Below are positions 42,818 to 50,883 of a stretch of 57,279 nucleotides of DNA, in pieces (the stretch's first letter is position 1; each line of letters opens with the position of its first letter). The position numbers and the translations under genes are program-made. Location: the NCBI RefSeq assembly GCF_008923365.1, contig NZ_WBMR01000040.1, positions 1 through 57,279 on the forward strand, given 5' to 3'. The notes under the pieces are model-generated. The model ran no database searches and was not told where the DNA came from. It worked only from the letters and a program-made list of their open reading frames with translations. This stretch comes from Actinomadura montaniterrae (lineage in GTDB: Bacteria > Actinomycetota > Actinomycetes > Streptosporangiales > Streptosporangiaceae).

Positions 42818-43433
42818 CCGTCCCTCGGGCGGCGAGGCGCGCGCGCATGCCGTCGATGAGCAGGCCCAGCCCGTACTCGAACGCGTCGTCCGGTCCTTGG
42901 AGCTCGGCGGCGGCCTCGCCGAGCAGGCCGTCGGCGGCCGGCGCGCCTTGGAGGCGTTCGAGCCCGTCGTCGTCGCGGCCGAGCCCGGCCTGCTCCTCGA
43001 GGACGGCGCCGCCGACGTAGTCGGTGACGACGAGCAGGTTGAGCAGCGCCTCGCCGGGCGTGAACCCGGCGTCGCACAGGGCGCGGAGCATGCCCTCGAC
43101 GGCGGGCGCCCGGTCGGCGGTGGGGCGGCTGCCGGCGGCGAGGCGGACGGCGTCGCGGTGGGCGCGGTACCCGTCGCGCAGCGCCCGGGCGCGGCCGGCG
43201 AGCCAGTCGTCCCACGGCTGGCCGGGGGCGGGGGCGTCCGGCCCGTAGCCCTCGGCGGCCATGACGGTGACCATCTGGTCGAGGAGCTCCTGCTTGCTCG
43301 CGAAGTGCCAGTAGAGGGCGGGCGCTTGGACGTGCAGTTCGCGGGCCAGCCGGCGCAGGCTCAGGCCGTCCAGGCCGACCTCGTCCAGCAGGCGGATCGC
43401 GGTGCGGACGATCTCGTCCCGCTCCAGCTTCAT
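42759..43433 (-). CDS. TetR-family regulator (TetR_C-type ligand domain)
   Basis: A 224-residue regulator. The N-terminal HTH is MKLERDEIVRTAIRLLDEVG, then LSLRRLARELHVQAPALYWH and FASKQELLDQM. The C-terminal region (LRDGYRAHRDAVRLAAGSRP, FEYGLGLLIDGMRARLA) resembles the TetR class-I ligand domain. ATG at 43433. It is divergent from a flavin monooxygenase with three identical-type palindromes between them, so it very probably represses that gene and itself. Its 3' end overlaps the MATE gene on the opposite strand. Confidence 0.9.
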   Translation of the reverse strand: MKLERDEIVRTAIRLLDEVGLDGLSLRRLARELHVQAPALYWHFASKQELLDQMVTVMAAEGYGPDAPAPGQPWDDWLAGRARALRDGYRAHRDAVRLAAGSRPTADRAPAVEGMLRALCDAGFTPGEALLNLLVVTDYVGGAVLEEQAGLGRDDDGLERLQGAPAADGLLGEAAAELQGPDDAFEYGLGLLIDGMRARLAARGTATGRRPSPSTGRPAPADPA

Positions 43434-43462
43434 CGGGGTCCTCTCGCTCCGGGGTTGACAGC

Positions 43463-43511
43463 TTAACAGCGTTAAAGCCATGCTTAACGCTGTTAAATTT
43501 AACGGCGTTAA
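43463..43511. promoter_or_regulatory. Three TTAAC-NNN-GTTAA operators
   Basis: TTAACAGCGTTAA (43463-43475), TTAACGCTGTTAA (43484-43496) and TTAACGGCGTTAA (43499-43511) are three 13-base boxes of form TTAAC-N3-GTTAA between the divergent TetR and monooxygenase genes. The AT-rich boxes stand out against the GC-rich background. The last lies immediately before the monooxygenase ribosome-binding site. Confidence 0.85.
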
Positions 43512-43521
43512 GGAGGTCGCG

Positions 43522-45030
43522 ATGGAGCGGCAGCACACCGAGGTCGTCATCGCCGGCGCGGGACCGGCCGGCCTCGCCCTGGCCGTCGAGCTGCGGACGC
43601 ACGGCGTGGAGGTGATCGTCCTGGAACGGCTCGCCGAGGTGGACCGGCGCGCGAAGGCCGGCGCGATCCACGGGCGCGCCGCCGAGATGCTCGACCGGCG
43701 CGGCCTCGGCGGCGCCATCGCGCGCGTCCAGGACTCGATCATGGCTGCGCTGGGGAAGCCCGCCCCTCGCGGCGGCAAGGGCGGTGGCCCGGCCGCCCAA
43801 GGCCACTTCGCGGGCATCTGGGCGCTGCGCGAGGCGCCCTACGCGACGGCCGGGTTCACGCTCATCCCGCAGGACCGGCTGGAGGAGGTGCTCGCCGAGC
43901 ACGCCGCCGGGCTGGGCGCCGAGATCCGCCGCCGCCACGAACTGGTCGCCTACGAGCAGGACGGCACGGGCGTGACGCTCACCGTCGACGGCCCGGACGG
44001 CCGGTACGAGCTGCGCGCCGGGCACCTGGCGGGCGCCGACGGCGGCCGCAGCCGCGTCCGCAAGCTCGGCGGGTTCGCCTTCCCCGGCACGGACGGGATC
44101 ATCACCAGCTACCAGGCGCTCTGCGAGCCGGACGACCCGGACTTCGCCCCGCGCGGCTGGAACCGCTACCCCGGTGGCCTGCTGGTCAACGGCCCGGTGC
44201 CCCGGCGGCTGCTCATGGTGGAGTTCGACGGCCCGCCCGCCGACCGCGACGCGCCCGTCACCCTGGACGAGGTCCAGGCCGCCGCGCGGCGCATCACCGG
44301 GACGGACGTCACGCTGAGGTCGGCGGCGTCCCTCACGCGGTTCACCGACAACGCGCGGCTCGCCGACACCTACCGCGACGGCCGCGTGCTGCTGGTGGGG
44401 GACGCCGCGCACGTACACTCGCCGTTCGGCGGCCAAGGTCTCCTGCTCGGCATCGGCGACGCGGCGAACCTCGGCTGGAAGCTGGCGCTGGTGGCGCGCG
44501 GCGACGCGCCGGACGCGCTGCTCGACACCTACACCGAGGAGCGGCGGCCCGTCGCGGCACGGGTGCTCGACAACACGCGCGCGCAGGTGGCGCTGATGCG
44601 GCCGGGCCCGCACGTGGACGCGCTGCGCGAGATCTTCACCCGGATGCTCGACCACGACGGCGCGAACCGGTACCTCACCGGCCTCATCACCGGATCGGAC
44701 GTCCGGTACGACCTCGGCTCGGCGCAGGACCTCGTCGGCCGCTGCTACGCGCCGGACACGGCCGTCCGGACGCCCGAAGGCGACGTGCGGCTCGCCGACC
44801 TGCAGCGGACGGGGCGCGGGCTCGTCATCGCCGCGGACGAGGCGCACGCCGCGGTAGCGGAGGGCTGGGCGGGCCGCGTCGACGTGGTGGCCGGGACGTC
44901 CGAGCTGGCGCCCGGCGCGTCGATCCTGGTGCGGGCGGACGGGTTCGTCGCGTGGACGTCCGACGACCCGGCGCCGCTGGAGGACGCGCTGACCCGCTGG
45001 TACGGCGCCGCCCGGGTCCCGGTGGCCTGA
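43522..45030 (+). CDS. FAD-dependent aromatic/polyketide monooxygenase
   Basis: A 502-residue flavoprotein of the PheA/TfdB (class A) hydroxylase type. The FAD-binding GAGPAG motif is at 12-17 within TEVVIAGAGPAGLALAVELR, the DG motif is ADGGRSRVRKLGG, and the second FAD motif is GRVLLVGDAAHVHSPFGGQG. The C-terminal thioredoxin-like region (RVDVVAGTSELAPGASILVR) is typical of phenol-hydroxylase-like enzymes and antibiotic-modifying Rox proteins. The ATG at 43522 has AAGGAGG upstream; an earlier ATG would overlap the operators. Regulated by the divergent TetR (inference). The substrate is unknown; rifamycin- or tetracycline-like modification cannot be excluded. Confidence 0.92.
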   Translation: MERQHTEVVIAGAGPAGLALAVELRTHGVEVIVLERLAEVDRRAKAGAIHGRAAEMLDRRGLGGAIARVQDSIMAALGKPAPRGGKGGGPAAQGHFAGIWALREAPYATAGFTLIPQDRLEEVLAEHAAGLGAEIRRRHELVAYEQDGTGVTLTVDGPDGRYELRAGHLAGADGGRSRVRKLGGFAFPGTDGIITSYQALCEPDDPDFAPRGWNRYPGGLLVNGPVPRRLLMVEFDGPPADRDAPVTLDEVQAAARRITGTDVTLRSAASLTRFTDNARLADTYRDGRVLLVGDAAHVHSPFGGQGLLLGIGDAANLGWKLALVARGDAPDALLDTYTEERRPVAARVLDNTRAQVALMRPGPHVDALREIFTRMLDHDGANRYLTGLITGSDVRYDLGSAQDLVGRCYAPDTAVRTPEGDVRLADLQRTGRGLVIAADEAHAAVAEGWAGRVDVVAGTSELAPGASILVRADGFVAWTSDDPAPLEDALTRWYGAARVPVA

Positions 45031-45133
45031 GGCCGGAGCCGGAAAGGCCGACGCGGGGGCGGGGGCGCGGACGGGGGCCGGGGATTTCCGGAAGCCCACG
45101 CGCCTCCCCCGCCCCACTCGCTACTATTCGAAC

Positions 45134-45322
45134 ATGTGTTCCACCCACGGCGAGCGGATGGCCCGGCTCACGCAGGCGATCGACGACCTGGCGGCGGAGG
45201 GCCTGGCCGGGCTGCCGCCCGAGACGCTGGTGGAACGCGTCGCCGGCATCTGGTCGCTCGTCGAGGGCATCGACCCCGAGATCGCCCGCCGCCGCACCCG
45301 CTACACCACCCCCGAGACGTGA
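45134..45322 (+). CDS. Small hypothetical protein (62 residues)
   Basis: MCSTHGERMARLTQAIDDLA onward, a mostly helical 62-residue protein; LPPETLVERVAGIWSLVEGI recalls the N-terminal helices of actinomycete DUF222/HNH-type proteins but stands alone. ATG at 45134. The segment after its stop (45323-45415) repeats its last codons and stop in imperfect ~17-base units. Function unknown. Confidence 0.55.
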   Translation: MCSTHGERMARLTQAIDDLAAEGLAGLPPETLVERVAGIWSLVEGIDPEIARRRTRYTTPET

Positions 45323-45416
45323 CCGCCGACGAGGCATGACCGCGACCAGACGTGACCGGCGGCGAGACGTGACCGGCGAGCCAGACGTGACCGGCGGCCA
45401 GACTGTGACCGGGTGA
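45314..45416. repeat. Imperfect ~17-bp tandem repeats containing the stop of the 62-residue gene
   Basis: Units of the type AGACGTGACCGGCGG occur near 45315, 45348, 45365, 45383 and (diverged) 45399. The first contains the TGA stop of the upstream small gene (45320-45322). The remainder of 45323-45444 holds no gene. Confidence 0.7.
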
Positions 45417-45444
45417 TCGGCAGGGCGCGCGCGGCCCCGCCGGA

Positions 45445-46407
45445 TCACCAGTTCAGGTTCAGCAGCCCCGGCCAGTCGCCGTCGCCCTGGTAGTACTGGT
45501 TCGGGTTCCCGTAGTCCTGCCCGCCGTCCGGCTTCGGCGGAGCTTTGGGGTTGCCCTTCGGCTTCCCCTTGGGCTTGCCCTTCGGCTTCGGCGCCGCCGA
45601 CGCCCCCTCCAGCCGGTCCGCGACCGCCCTGCGCAGCGCCGGCAGCCGCGAGTACAGCACGTCCCCCGGACAGGAGGTCTCGTTGTAGTCGCGGTGCCCG
45701 ACGATGGCCTCGCCCGGATCGAGGTCGTACTCCCGGCAGAGCCACACGCACACCTCCATCAAGGAGGCCCACAGGCGGCCCGGCACCGCCGTCCTCATGT
45801 AGTTGCCCTCGTTCTCGATCCCGAGGGTGTGCTCGTTGTTGTGCAGCACCTGGGCGCCCACCGCCAGGTCACCGGACCGGATCGACGCCAGGCTCCGGTT
45901 GCGGCCCTCCATCACGACCCCGCCCCGGCTGATCGTGAGCTGCTGGCCGCTGTCGTCCCAGCCGCGCTTGTCCATGTGGAAGTTCTGGATGTAGCGGGAC
46001 AGGCTGAACGCGTGCCCGACCGAGTAGTCGGTGGAGTTCCCGGTGTCGGTGTGGTGCACGACGATGTGGTCGGGCGCGCGGTCCAGGACCTTGGCCGGAC
46101 GCTTGGGGGCCCGCGCCTTCCACTGCGCGCGCGAGTAGACGCGCGGTGCGTCCGCCGTGAACAGGGGCGCCTGCTCGTCGAGCAGGCGGCCGGCCGCCGG
46201 GTCGGGCGGCACCGTGCCCGTCACGCCGTCCAGGTCCGGGCCCGCCGGAACGCCGTCCGCCGTCGCCCTGCCGCCGAACGGCGAGCCGAACGCCAGCACC
46301 TCCAGCAGTCCCGCGCCCACCACGCCGCCGATCACCGACCGCCGCGTCACGGCCGTCCCGTCGCGTTCCCGGCCGGCCGCGCCGTCCCCCGATTGCGCGA
46401 TCAACAC
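45445..46407 (-). CDS. Exported N-acetylmuramoyl-L-alanine amidase / PGRP-like protein
   Basis: A 320-residue protein. RDGTAVTRRSVIGGVVGAGL near residues 15-34 looks like a twin-arginine signal. The amidase_2/PGRP domain (~100-265) has VYSRAQWKARAPKR, the zinc ligand region HIVVHHTDTGNST, the NNEHTLGIENEGNY strand and a second His plus Cys in IVGHRDYNETSCPGD. It would cleave the amide between MurNAc and L-Ala in peptidoglycan. The C-terminal tail is Lys/Pro/Gly-rich (PKGKPKGKPKG), suited to wall association. Start GTG/ATG uncertain near 46407. It lies between the monooxygenase block and the rplI operon. Confidence 0.9.
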   Translation of the reverse strand: MLIAQSGDGAAGRERDGTAVTRRSVIGGVVGAGLLEVLAFGSPFGGRATADGVPAGPDLDGVTGTVPPDPAAGRLLDEQAPLFTADAPRVYSRAQWKARAPKRPAKVLDRAPDHIVVHHTDTGNSTDYSVGHAFSLSRYIQNFHMDKRGWDDSGQQLTISRGGVVMEGRNRSLASIRSGDLAVGAQVLHNNEHTLGIENEGNYMRTAVPGRLWASLMEVCVWLCREYDLDPGEAIVGHRDYNETSCPGDVLYSRLPALRRAVADRLEGASAAPKPKGKPKGKPKGNPKAPPKPDGGQDYGNPNQYYQGDGDWPGLLNLNW

Positions 46408-46491
46408 CGTCCCCCTTCGCCCCGCGATGATCTGATCACGGAACGTAATGGCCGCTCAGACGATCACCCAAACACCGGGCGGTTCAGGGAC

Positions 46492-46505
46492 GTTTCACAT
46501 GAAAC
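46492..46505. promoter_or_regulatory. parS-like site
   Basis: GTTTCACATGAAAC differs by one base from the parS core GTTTCACGTGAAAC bound by ParB. It lies in the gene-free 327 bases 46408-46734, between the amidase and rplI, and is AT-rich relative to its surroundings. Confidence 0.5.
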
Positions 46506-46602
46506 CCAGAGAGATCCGGGACGTGCCAGCCCTGTTCTTGTGCAAGAGATTGCGGGGACAAGAGGCGACTCGGACCGGAAACGGGGGCCGCGCCGAACGC
46601 AG

Positions 46603-46647
46603 AACGACCCCCGCGTCCGGGTTGATCCCGGTACGCGAGGGTCGTCC
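46603..46647 (-). terminator. Candidate terminator downstream of rplI
   Basis: ACGACCCCCGCGT (46604-46616) faces ACGCGAGGGTCGT (46633-46645) around a second small hairpin (CCGGGTTGATCCCGG). On the minus strand it lies about 90 bases past the rplI stop. It lacks a strong U-tract. Confidence 0.5.
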
Positions 46648-46734
46648 TGAACGCGTGCGCCGCCGGAGCGGCGCGGGCCCCCTCAGGCCGCGGGCCTCCG
46701 CCCTCGAGCGGAGGCCTCAGACCTCAGGCGGACC

Positions 46735-47181
46735 TCAGGCCTCGACGACGTTGACGTCGATCGTGGCGTTGACGTCGCTGTGCAGCCGCACGCTGACGCG
46801 GTGGGTGCCGACGGTCTTGATCGGGTTGCCGATCTCGATCCGGCGGCGGTCCAGCTCGGGGCCGTCGGCCGCGCGCACCGCCTCGGCGATGTCCGCGGCG
46901 GTCACGGCGCCGAACAGGCGGCCGTTGCTGCCGGTGCGGGTGCGCAGCGTCACCCGCAGCGCCGCCAGCTGGCCGGCGACCTCCTTGGCGTGCTCGACGG
47001 TCGCGATCTCGCGGGCCGCGCGCGCCTTCTTGATCGAGTCGATCTGCTTCTCGGCGCCCCGGGTCCACTGGATGGCGAACCCGCGCGGGACGAGGTAGTT
47101 GCGGCCGTAGCCGTCGCGGACCTCGATGACGTCGCCGGGCTCGCCGAGCCCGGAGACCTGCTGGGTCAGGATGAGCTTCAT
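46735..47181 (-). CDS. rplI: 50S ribosomal protein L9
   Basis: A 148-residue ribosomal protein. It starts [20 protein letters not shown] and contains the L9 signature [20 protein letters not shown], a long connecting helix ([20 protein letters not shown]) and the C-terminal domain with [14 protein letters not shown]. Typical length. It is the last gene of rpsF-ssb-rpsR-rplI, 17 bases after rpsR. Confidence 0.97.
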   Translation of the reverse strand: MKLILTQQVSGLGEPGDVIEVRDGYGRNYLVPRGFAIQWTRGAEKQIDSIKKARAAREIATVEHAKEVAGQLAALRVTLRTRTGSNGRLFGAVTAADIAEAVRAADGPELDRRRIEIGNPIKTVGTHRVSVRLHSDVNATIDVNVVEA

Positions 47182-47198
47182 GATCGTTACCCCCGGCC

Positions 47199-47435
47199 TC
47201 AGCGCGCGGTGCTGGTGTACGGCAGCAGCGCCATCTCGCGGGCGTTCTTGATCGCCGTGGCGACGTCCCGCTGGTGCTGGGTGCAGTTGCCGGTCACCCG
47301 CCGGGCACGGATCTTGCCGCGGTCGGAGATGAACTTCCGCAGCAGGCCCGTGTCCTTGTAGTCGACGTAGGAGATCTTCTCCTGGCAGAAAACGCAAACC
47401 TTCTTCTTCGGCTTGCGGGGAGGTGGCTTCGCCAT
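47199..47435 (-). CDS. rpsR: 30S ribosomal protein S18
   Basis: A 78-residue S18, starting [20 protein letters not shown] with [20 protein letters not shown] and the end [10 protein letters not shown]. It keeps Cys pairs (CVFC and C in [10 protein letters not shown]), i.e. the zinc-binding C+ form; many actinomycetes also carry a zinc-independent copy elsewhere. S18 pairs with S6 in the 30S platform. It lies in the operon between ssb and rplI. Confidence 0.97.
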   Translation of the reverse strand: MAKPPPRKPKKKVCVFCQEKISYVDYKDTGLLRKFISDRGKIRARRVTGNCTQHQRDVATAIKNAREMALLPYTSTAR

Positions 47436-47507
47436 CGTGGTGCTCCTTAGAGAGAGCCCCGCTCACGCGGGAATGGACGTGGAAATGTCGTTGGTCTTGC
47501 TGTGCGG

Positions 47508-48083
47508 CTAGAAGGGCGGGTCGTCGGAGAAGCCGCCGCCCCCACCGCCGCCGCCGGTGGCCCAGGGGTCGTTGGCCTGGCCGCCCTGCTGGCCGCCGCC
47601 GCCGAAGCCGCCGCCGCCACCCTGGCCGCCGTCACCGAAACCGCCGCCCTGGCCACCGCCGCCGCCGAAGCCGCCGCCGCCCTGGCCGCCGCCTCCGAAG
47701 CCGCCGCCACCGCCCTGCCGCTGGGTCTTGTTGACCTTGGCGGTCGCGTTGCGCAGCGACGGGCCGACCTCGTCGACCTCGATCTCGAAGACGGTGCGCT
47801 TCTCACCCTCGCGGGTCTCGTACGAGCGCTGCTTGAGCCGCCCCTGCACGATCACCCGCATGCCGCGCTGCAGGGTCTCCGCGCAGTTCTCGGCGGCCTG
47901 CCGCCAGACGTTGCAGGTGAGGAAGAGCGCCTCGCCGTCCTTCCAGTCGTTCGACTGGCGGTCGAAGAACCGCGGCGTCGACGCGATGCGGAAGGACGCG
48001 ACCGCCTGGCCGCTGGGGGTGAAGCGCAGGTTCGGGTCCTCGACGAGGTTCCCGACGATCGTGATTACGGTGTCGCCTGCCAT
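47508..48083 (-). CDS. ssb: Single-stranded DNA-binding protein
   Basis: A 191-residue SSB. Residues 1-110 form the OB fold ([60 protein letters not shown]). Residues ~117-180 are a Gly-rich linker with [14 protein letters not shown] repeats, and the acidic tip FSDDPPF binds partner proteins such as PriA, RecO and the clamp loader. ATG at 48083. It sits between rpsF and rpsR as in most bacteria. The linker's high repeat content makes this stretch prone to length variation. Confidence 0.97.
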   Translation of the reverse strand: MAGDTVITIVGNLVEDPNLRFTPSGQAVASFRIASTPRFFDRQSNDWKDGEALFLTCNVWRQAAENCAETLQRGMRVIVQGRLKQRSYETREGEKRTVFEIEVDEVGPSLRNATAKVNKTQRQGGGGGFGGGGQGGGGFGGGGGQGGGFGDGGQGGGGGFGGGGQQGGQANDPWATGGGGGGGGFSDDPPF

Positions 48084-48120
48084 GGGGCTCGCTCCGGCTG
48101 GTGTGAGGGCTGAGCCGGGC

Positions 48121-48411
48121 TCAGTGGACCTCGGGGCGGATGACCTTGGTACGGAGGATCGACTCGCTCAGGTTGAGCTGCCGGTCGAGCTCCTTGACCG
48201 TGGCAGGCTCAGCCGACAGGTCGACCACCGCGTAGATGCCTTCGGACTTCTTCTGGATGTCGTACGCCAGGCGCCGCCGGCCCCAGACGTCGACCTTCTC
48301 GACGCTGCCGCCGCCGTCCTTGACGACCTTCAGGAACGGGTCGAGCGCCGCGTTCGCGGTGCGCTCGTCGATGCCGGGGTCGAGGATCGCCATCAGTTCG
48401 TATCGACGCAT
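48121..48411 (-). CDS. rpsF: 30S ribosomal protein S6
   Basis: A 96-residue S6: [20 protein letters not shown], then [32 protein letters not shown] and the end [11 protein letters not shown]. It binds S18 in the small subunit. First gene of the rpsF-ssb-rpsR-rplI operon; GAGGAGG lies about 12 bases before the ATG on the minus strand, and a hairpin precedes it in the leader. Confidence 0.97.
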   Translation of the reverse strand: MRRYELMAILDPGIDERTANAALDPFLKVVKDGGGSVEKVDVWGRRRLAYDIQKKSEGIYAVVDLSAEPATVKELDRQLNLSESILRTKVIRPEVH

Positions 48412-48440
48412 GCTGTGTCCCTACCTCCTCTGGACTGGCG

Positions 48441-48459
48441 GTCACGGTCTCTCCGTGAC
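48441..48459 (-). promoter_or_regulatory. Hairpin in the rpsF leader, possible S6:S18 autoregulation site
   Basis: GTCACGG (48441-48447) and CCGTGAC (48453-48459) form a 7-bp stem with a 5-base loop, 30 bases upstream of the rpsF start. Ribosomal S6:S18 leaders elsewhere use a hairpin with an unpaired CCG; a CCG lies beside this stem on the minus strand, but the match is not decisive. Confidence 0.3.
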
Positions 48460-48584
48460 AGGAGGGCTCTTGCGTCCCCCGCGGCCGCGCCGGACCCGGA
48501 TTCGCCGGGCGCACCTGCCGCGGGACCGGTACAGGCTACCAACAGATCGGCAGCGTACGAGCCGGTTCCGGGTCGGCCGGGAGA

Positions 48585-48703
48585 CCCGAGGGGCCCGGGA
48601 ACCGTGCCGGGCCCGGGAACCGTGCGGCCCCAGGGACCGCGCGGGGTCCGGGGGACCGTGCGAGACCCGGAAACCGCGCGGGACCCGGGGAACGGTGCGG
48701 CGG
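48585..48703. repeat. Imperfect ~18-bp GC-rich repeats (CCGGGAACCGTGC type)
   Basis: At least six degenerate units of the form GGGCCCGGGAACCGTGC lie in a row between the rpsF leader and the stop of the small minus-strand gene at 48704. The 292-base interval 48412-48703 contains this array and the rpsF leader and no other gene. Confidence 0.65.
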
Positions 48704-48868
48704 CTAGCGCCGGGCGGCCGGATGGCCGGGGCTGCTGCGGCGCCGCCGCTCCAGCTCCGCCATGATGTCGGCCATCCTGGCCCGCATCCGGGCCGTCTGG
48801 GTCGTCAGCATGGACAGCTCCTCGACGAGCTCCGCGTCGCCGATGACCCCGAGTTCGCTGGAGTTCAT
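48704..48868 (-). CDS. Small coiled-coil hypothetical protein
   Basis: A 54-residue protein, MNSSELGVIGDAELVEELSM onward; residues ~14-42 (LVEELSMLTTQTARMRARMA, DIMAELERRRR) form an amphipathic, probably dimeric helix. The ATG at 48868 has GGCGAGG upstream; the frame upstream is Gly/Pro/Arg-rich and rejected. Function unknown. Confidence 0.55.
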   Translation of the reverse strand: MNSSELGVIGDAELVEELSMLTTQTARMRARMADIMAELERRRRSSPGHPAARR

Positions 48869-49126
48869 CGCCTCGCCTCCGCTCCCCGGCCCGCGCGGGC
48901 CGGCACGCTCTCCCTCACGGTGTGCTCCTCCCGGACCCGGCGTCCCCCCGGATCCCGGCCGGTGTTCTCGAATCCATGTTCGACCGTACCGGGTGGCACC
49001 GACATTTCCGAGCGCCCGCCCCGGTTGATCTTCCCGTCCGCTGGGCATTCCTTTACGCACATGGTCCGTCCGGTCCCGCGTTCACCATGCGTCCCGCGCG
49101 GGGCACCACGAAGTGAGGAGGTCCGG

Positions 49127-49435
49127 ATGCCTGAGCAGGTAGCCGGCACTGGGCACGCGACCACCGGGAGCCGGGCCGAGCCCGAGAGCCACCGGCTCCA
49201 GGACGTCCTCGCCGTGCTGGCGTTCACCCTCGGGATCGCCGCGCTCGTCCTCGGCGGGGGCGTTCCCGCGGCCCACTTCGTCGGCCTGCTGGTCGGCGTC
49301 ATCGGCCTGCCGCTCGCGCTCGTCTCGCAGATGATCTCGGCGACGACCAACGAGCGGTGGCTGAACGTCATCGGCATGGTGGGATCGTTCGTCGGCGCCG
49401 GCTTCGCGATCAGCCACGGCGGCTTCTCGATCTGA
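49127..49435 (+). CDS. Small membrane protein
   Basis: A 102-residue protein. Residues 1-24 are polar; three hydrophobic segments follow ([56 protein letters not shown]). The ATG at 49127 has GAGGAGG upstream, much better than earlier in-frame starts. No family recognised; about 92 bases before the endonuclease IV gene on the same strand. The 258 bases upstream (48869-49126) show no gene. Confidence 0.7.
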   Translation: MPEQVAGTGHATTGSRAEPESHRLQDVLAVLAFTLGIAALVLGGGVPAAHFVGLLVGVIGLPLALVSQMISATTNERWLNVIGMVGSFVGAGFAISHGGFSI

Positions 49436-49526
49436 CCCCACCGCCCGACCTGACCGCACCGCCCGGCCCGGGCCGCGGAGCGCGTTGCGGGGCGAAACGT
49501 CGGAGGGCGCGGCTAACCTCGGTGCC

Positions 49527-50294
49527 ATGCGCATCGGAGCCCACGTCGACCAGACCAACCCGCTCGACAACGCCCGCGCGGTCGGGGCCGACGTCGTCCA
49601 GTTCTTCCTCGGCGACCCGCAGGGCTGGAAGAAGCCCGTCCTGCCGGAGGGCGTCGAGGCGCTGGAGGGCTCCGGCGTGGACGTCTACGTGCACGCGCCT
49701 TACACGATCAACGTGGCGACGTCCAACAACCGGATCCGGATCCCGAGCCGCAAGAACCTCGCGCAGCAGCTCGAGGCGGCCGCGTCGATCGGCGCGAAGG
49801 GCCTGATCGTGCACGGCGGGCACGTGCTGAAGGACGACGACCCCGAGACCGGCTTCGAGAACTGGCGCAAGGTGTTCGAGCGCACCGAGTGCCCGATCCC
49901 GGTGCTCATCGAGAACACCGCGGGCGGCGGCAACGCCATGGCCCGCAAGTTCGACCGGATCGCCCGCCTGTGGGAGGTGCTGTCCGGCGTCCCGGGGCTG
50001 GACGGCAAGGTCGGCTTCTGCCTCGACACCTGCCACGCGCACGCCGCCGGCGAGGAGCTCGTCGACGCCGTCGACCGGATCAAGGCCATAACCGGCCGCA
50101 TCGATCTCGTCCACTGCAACGACAGCCGGGACGCGTTCGGCTCCGGCGCCGACCGGCACGCCAACCTCGGCAGCGGCAGCATCGACCCCGAGCTGATCCT
50201 CGCCGTGGTGCGGGCCGCGGACGCGCCGGTCGTGGTGGAGACGCCCGCGGCCGGGCAGGCCGGCGACATCTCCTGGCTGCGCGACAAGGTCTGA
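49527..50294 (+). CDS. nfo: Endonuclease IV-type AP endonuclease (deoxyribonuclease IV)
   Basis: A 255-residue TIM-barrel enzyme of base-excision repair that cuts 5' of abasic sites. The three-metal ligand set aligns with E. coli endonuclease IV: H56 (VHAPY), H96 (VHGGH), E129 (LIENT), D167 and H170 (LDTCH), H196 (VHCND), D209 and H211 (DRHANLG) and a final Glu in VVVETP. The GSGIDPE-like [10 protein letters not shown] segment is also typical. ATG at 49527. Sugar-phosphate isomerase relatives exist, but the complete ligand set supports the nuclease. Confidence 0.9.
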   Translation: MRIGAHVDQTNPLDNARAVGADVVQFFLGDPQGWKKPVLPEGVEALEGSGVDVYVHAPYTINVATSNNRIRIPSRKNLAQQLEAAASIGAKGLIVHGGHVLKDDDPETGFENWRKVFERTECPIPVLIENTAGGGNAMARKFDRIARLWEVLSGVPGLDGKVGFCLDTCHAHAAGEELVDAVDRIKAITGRIDLVHCNDSRDAFGSGADRHANLGSGSIDPELILAVVRAADAPVVVETPAAGQAGDISWLRDKV

Positions 50295-50480
50295 CCCCCG
50301 GCTGGCAAGATCAGGCCACCCATGGAACCCGGACGGCGCTCCCGGCATCCAACCCAGTGACGACCGGCATGGCGACAAACTCGCGATGGCACGTCACACT
50401 GGCATAATCCGGAACCCCAGCCCATCAGCGCACGCGCGTCCTCTCGGCGGCGGGCGCGCGAACCGATCGGGAGCCCCCCC

Positions 50481-50870
50481 ATGGCCCAGCCCCCGTACGA
50501 TCCCTACGGCTACGGGTCGTCGAACGACCCCTACGCTCCCCAGCCGTACTCGCAGCCGCCCGTCCAGCACCACTACTACAGCGGCGGCACGCCGGCCGGC
50601 CGCGGCACCAACGGCATGGCGACCGCGTCGATGGTGCTGGGCCTGGTCGGCTTCGTCAGCTGCGGCCTGACGTCCGTCCTCGCGATCATCTTCGGCCACG
50701 TCGCGCAGAGCCAGATCAAGCGGACGCGCGAGGAGGGCTCGGGGATGGCCGTCGCCGGCCTCATCCTCGGCTACATCGTCACCGCCGGCTGGGTGATCTT
50801 CTGGATCTTCTACGTCTGGCTGTGGGCGATCATGTTCGGCAGCGCCGCGACGACCGGCACGACGTACTAG
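50481..50870 (+). CDS. DUF4190 domain-containing membrane protein
   Basis: A 129-residue protein. Residues 1-40 are Pro/Tyr/Gln-rich (DPYGYGSSNDPYAPQPYSQP) and cytoplasmic. DUF4190 follows with two membrane segments: MATASMVLGLVGFVSCGLTS into LAIIFGHVAQSQIKRTREEG, then GMAVAGLILGYIVTAGWVIF. The GHVA-x-x-QI-x-R turn is diagnostic. Function unknown, common in actinomycetes. It converges on the barstar-like gene (13 bases apart). Confidence 0.88.
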   Translation: MAQPPYDPYGYGSSNDPYAPQPYSQPPVQHHYYSGGTPAGRGTNGMATASMVLGLVGFVSCGLTSVLAIIFGHVAQSQIKRTREEGSGMAVAGLILGYIVTAGWVIFWIFYVWLWAIMFGSAATTGTTY

Positions 50871-50883
50871 GGCGCGCCCCCGG

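Noticed and set aside
42631..45117. An 828-residue minus-strand frame spanning the monooxygenase
   Set aside because: Shadow frame; the TetR gene uses another frame and the monooxygenase on the plus strand has intact FAD motifs and ribosome-binding site.
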